Positions 22,758 through 23,631 of a DNA stretch of 23,631 nucleotides are shown one piece after another. Made by a program: the position numbers and the translations under genes. Numbering within the stretch: position 1 is the first letter of the stretch; each line of letters starts with the position of its first letter. The notes beneath the pieces are model-generated. The model was not told the origin of the DNA. It was given only the letters and a program-made list of their open reading frames with translations, and did no database searches. Source of the DNA: DATKLX01 sp035542155 (GTDB taxonomy: Bacteria; Chloroflexota; Anaerolineae; Anaerolineales; Anaerolineaceae); assembly GCA_035542155.1 (NCBI GenBank), contig DATKLX010000102.1, positions 1 to 23,631 of the forward strand, read 5' to 3'.

Positions 22758-23631
22758 TCATGCCAGTGGAAGCTTTTCGGCCACTCTCAATCGGGCGCTT
22801 CGCGCGCGTGAATTTCGTTCCTTTTCTTCTTCTGTTGGCTGGATCGGATGTCGATTGACCTCGCGGATCACAGCGTGATGATTACAGGTACAGACCGGCT
22901 GCTCAGGTGGGCAAATGCAATCCTGGCTTTCTCGGCGAAAATACTGCTTGACCAACCGGTCTTCAATTGAGTGAAATGCAATAACAGCTAACCGTCCCCC
23001 AGGGGCCAGGGAATCTACGGCTTGGGGCAAAAAGGCTTCGATGGACTGTAGTTCCTGGTTGACAACTATCCGCAGAGCTTGAAAGGTGCGGGTTGCTGGA
23101 TGAATGTGCCCACTATGTTTGCCGCTGGCTCGGGCAATGACCTCGGCAAGCTGGCGGGTCGTCTGCAACGGCCTGGCCTGGACAATGGCCCTGGCGATCC
23201 GGCGGGCAAAGCGATCTTCGCCATACTGCCAGATGATGTCCGCCAGCTCGTTTTCTGGCAGGCCGTTGACCAGATCCGCGGCGCGGGTGGGGTTATTCGG
23301 GCTAAAACGCATATCCAGAGGCCCGTCGGATTGGAAGGAAAAACCGCGCTCAGCGGTATCTAACTGCATCGATGACACACCCAGATCAACCACGATCCCG
23401 TTCACCGGAGGCCATCCCAGATCGCGGATTTGCCGCTGCAGGGATGTATAGGAAGCCGGCCGGAGGATAGCCCGATTGCCAAAGGGAGCCAGCCTTTGCC
23501 CTGCCAGTTCCAGGGCTTGTGGATCGAGATCCAACCCCAGCAAATGTCCTTCGGGCGAGCTGGATTCCAGAATTCCCCAGGCGTGTCCTCCAGCCCCGAC
23601 AGTGCCATCGACGTAAAATCCCGGGCTTTCT
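22758..23631 (-). CDS. rsmH: 16S rRNA (cytosine-1402-N4) methyltransferase RsmH, 5' end cut by window
   Basis: Methylates N4 of C1402 in the 16S rRNA P-site region using SAM. The frame is open to the right edge; continuing past the first possible start (TTG 23543) it reads ESPGFYVDGTVGAGGHAW, the SAM-binding DGTxGxGGH motif. The gene is therefore truncated by the window and the true start lies beyond it. Other family motifs are VVDLGVSSMQLD, GFSFQSDGPLDMRF, NPTRAADLVN, ARASGKHSGHIHPATRTFQALRI and VIAFHSIEDRLVKQYF. About 290 codons are present, so only a short N-terminal part is missing. It is the usual early dcw gene; mraZ, if present, would be outside. Confidence 0.97.
   Translation of the reverse strand, partial: ESPGFYVDGTVGAGGHAWGILESSSPEGHLLGLDLDPQALELAGQRLAPFGNRAILRPASYTSLQRQIRDLGWPPVNGIVVDLGVSSMQLDTAERGFSFQSDGPLDMRFSPNNPTRAADLVNGLPENELADIIWQYGEDRFARRIARAIVQARPLQTTRQLAEVIARASGKHSGHIHPATRTFQALRIVVNQELQSIEAFLPQAVDSLAPGGRLAVIAFHSIEDRLVKQYFRRESQDCICPPEQPVCTCNHHAVIREVNRHPIQPTEEEKERNSRARSARLRVAEKLPLA

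Overview
The window carries a nearly complete division and cell wall (dcw) cluster followed by a ribonucleotide reductase unit, all on the minus strand. A small toxin-antitoxin remnant sits on the plus strand at the left edge. Gene order, GC-rich coding, an adenosylcobalamin-dependent reductase (NrdJ) next to NrdR, and the divergent MurG suggest a member of the Chloroflexota, probably Anaerolineae-like. That placement is inference from memory of the families, not from a search.

Layout, read 5' to 3' on the minus strand from the right edge: rsmH (5' end cut by the window), an ftsL-like gene, a class B penicillin-binding protein (ftsI type), murF, mraY, murD, ftsW, murG, a CvpA-like membrane protein, murC, a 62-residue unknown protein, murB, ddl, ftsQ, ftsA and ftsZ. 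Spacing is very tight. Four junctions are 4-base ATGA overlaps (ftsL/ftsI, murF/mraY, mraY/murD, ddl/ftsQ), one is TAATG, and ftsW and murG overlap by 80 bases. The largest gap, before ftsZ, is about 70 bases. No murE lies between ftsI and murF, its usual place. The products make UDP-MurNAc-pentapeptide (MurB, C, D, F, Ddl), lipid I and lipid II (MraY, MurG), polymerise and crosslink it at the septum (FtsW, FtsI), and build the divisome (FtsL, FtsQ, FtsA, FtsZ).

After ftsZ comes a 393-base intergenic region. It holds two strong inverted repeats near the ftsZ end, then an AT-rich promoter region with two candidate promoters, a LexA-like palindrome and two NrdR-box-like sites 31 bases apart. 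This region leads into nrdR and nrdJ. NrdJ is read as one 1676-residue frame containing two LAGLIDADG inteins (448 and 362 residues); spliced, it would be 866 residues. The second intein sits immediately before the thiyl-radical cysteine and ends in Ser-Arg-Gly instead of His-Asn. That is the most surprising feature here.

The left edge holds the C-terminus of a MazE/AbrB-type antitoxin overlapping a complete MazF/PemK toxin, then a terminator and a pair of imperfect roughly 65-base direct repeats around a hairpin. No tRNA, rRNA, CRISPR array or insertion sequence was seen.
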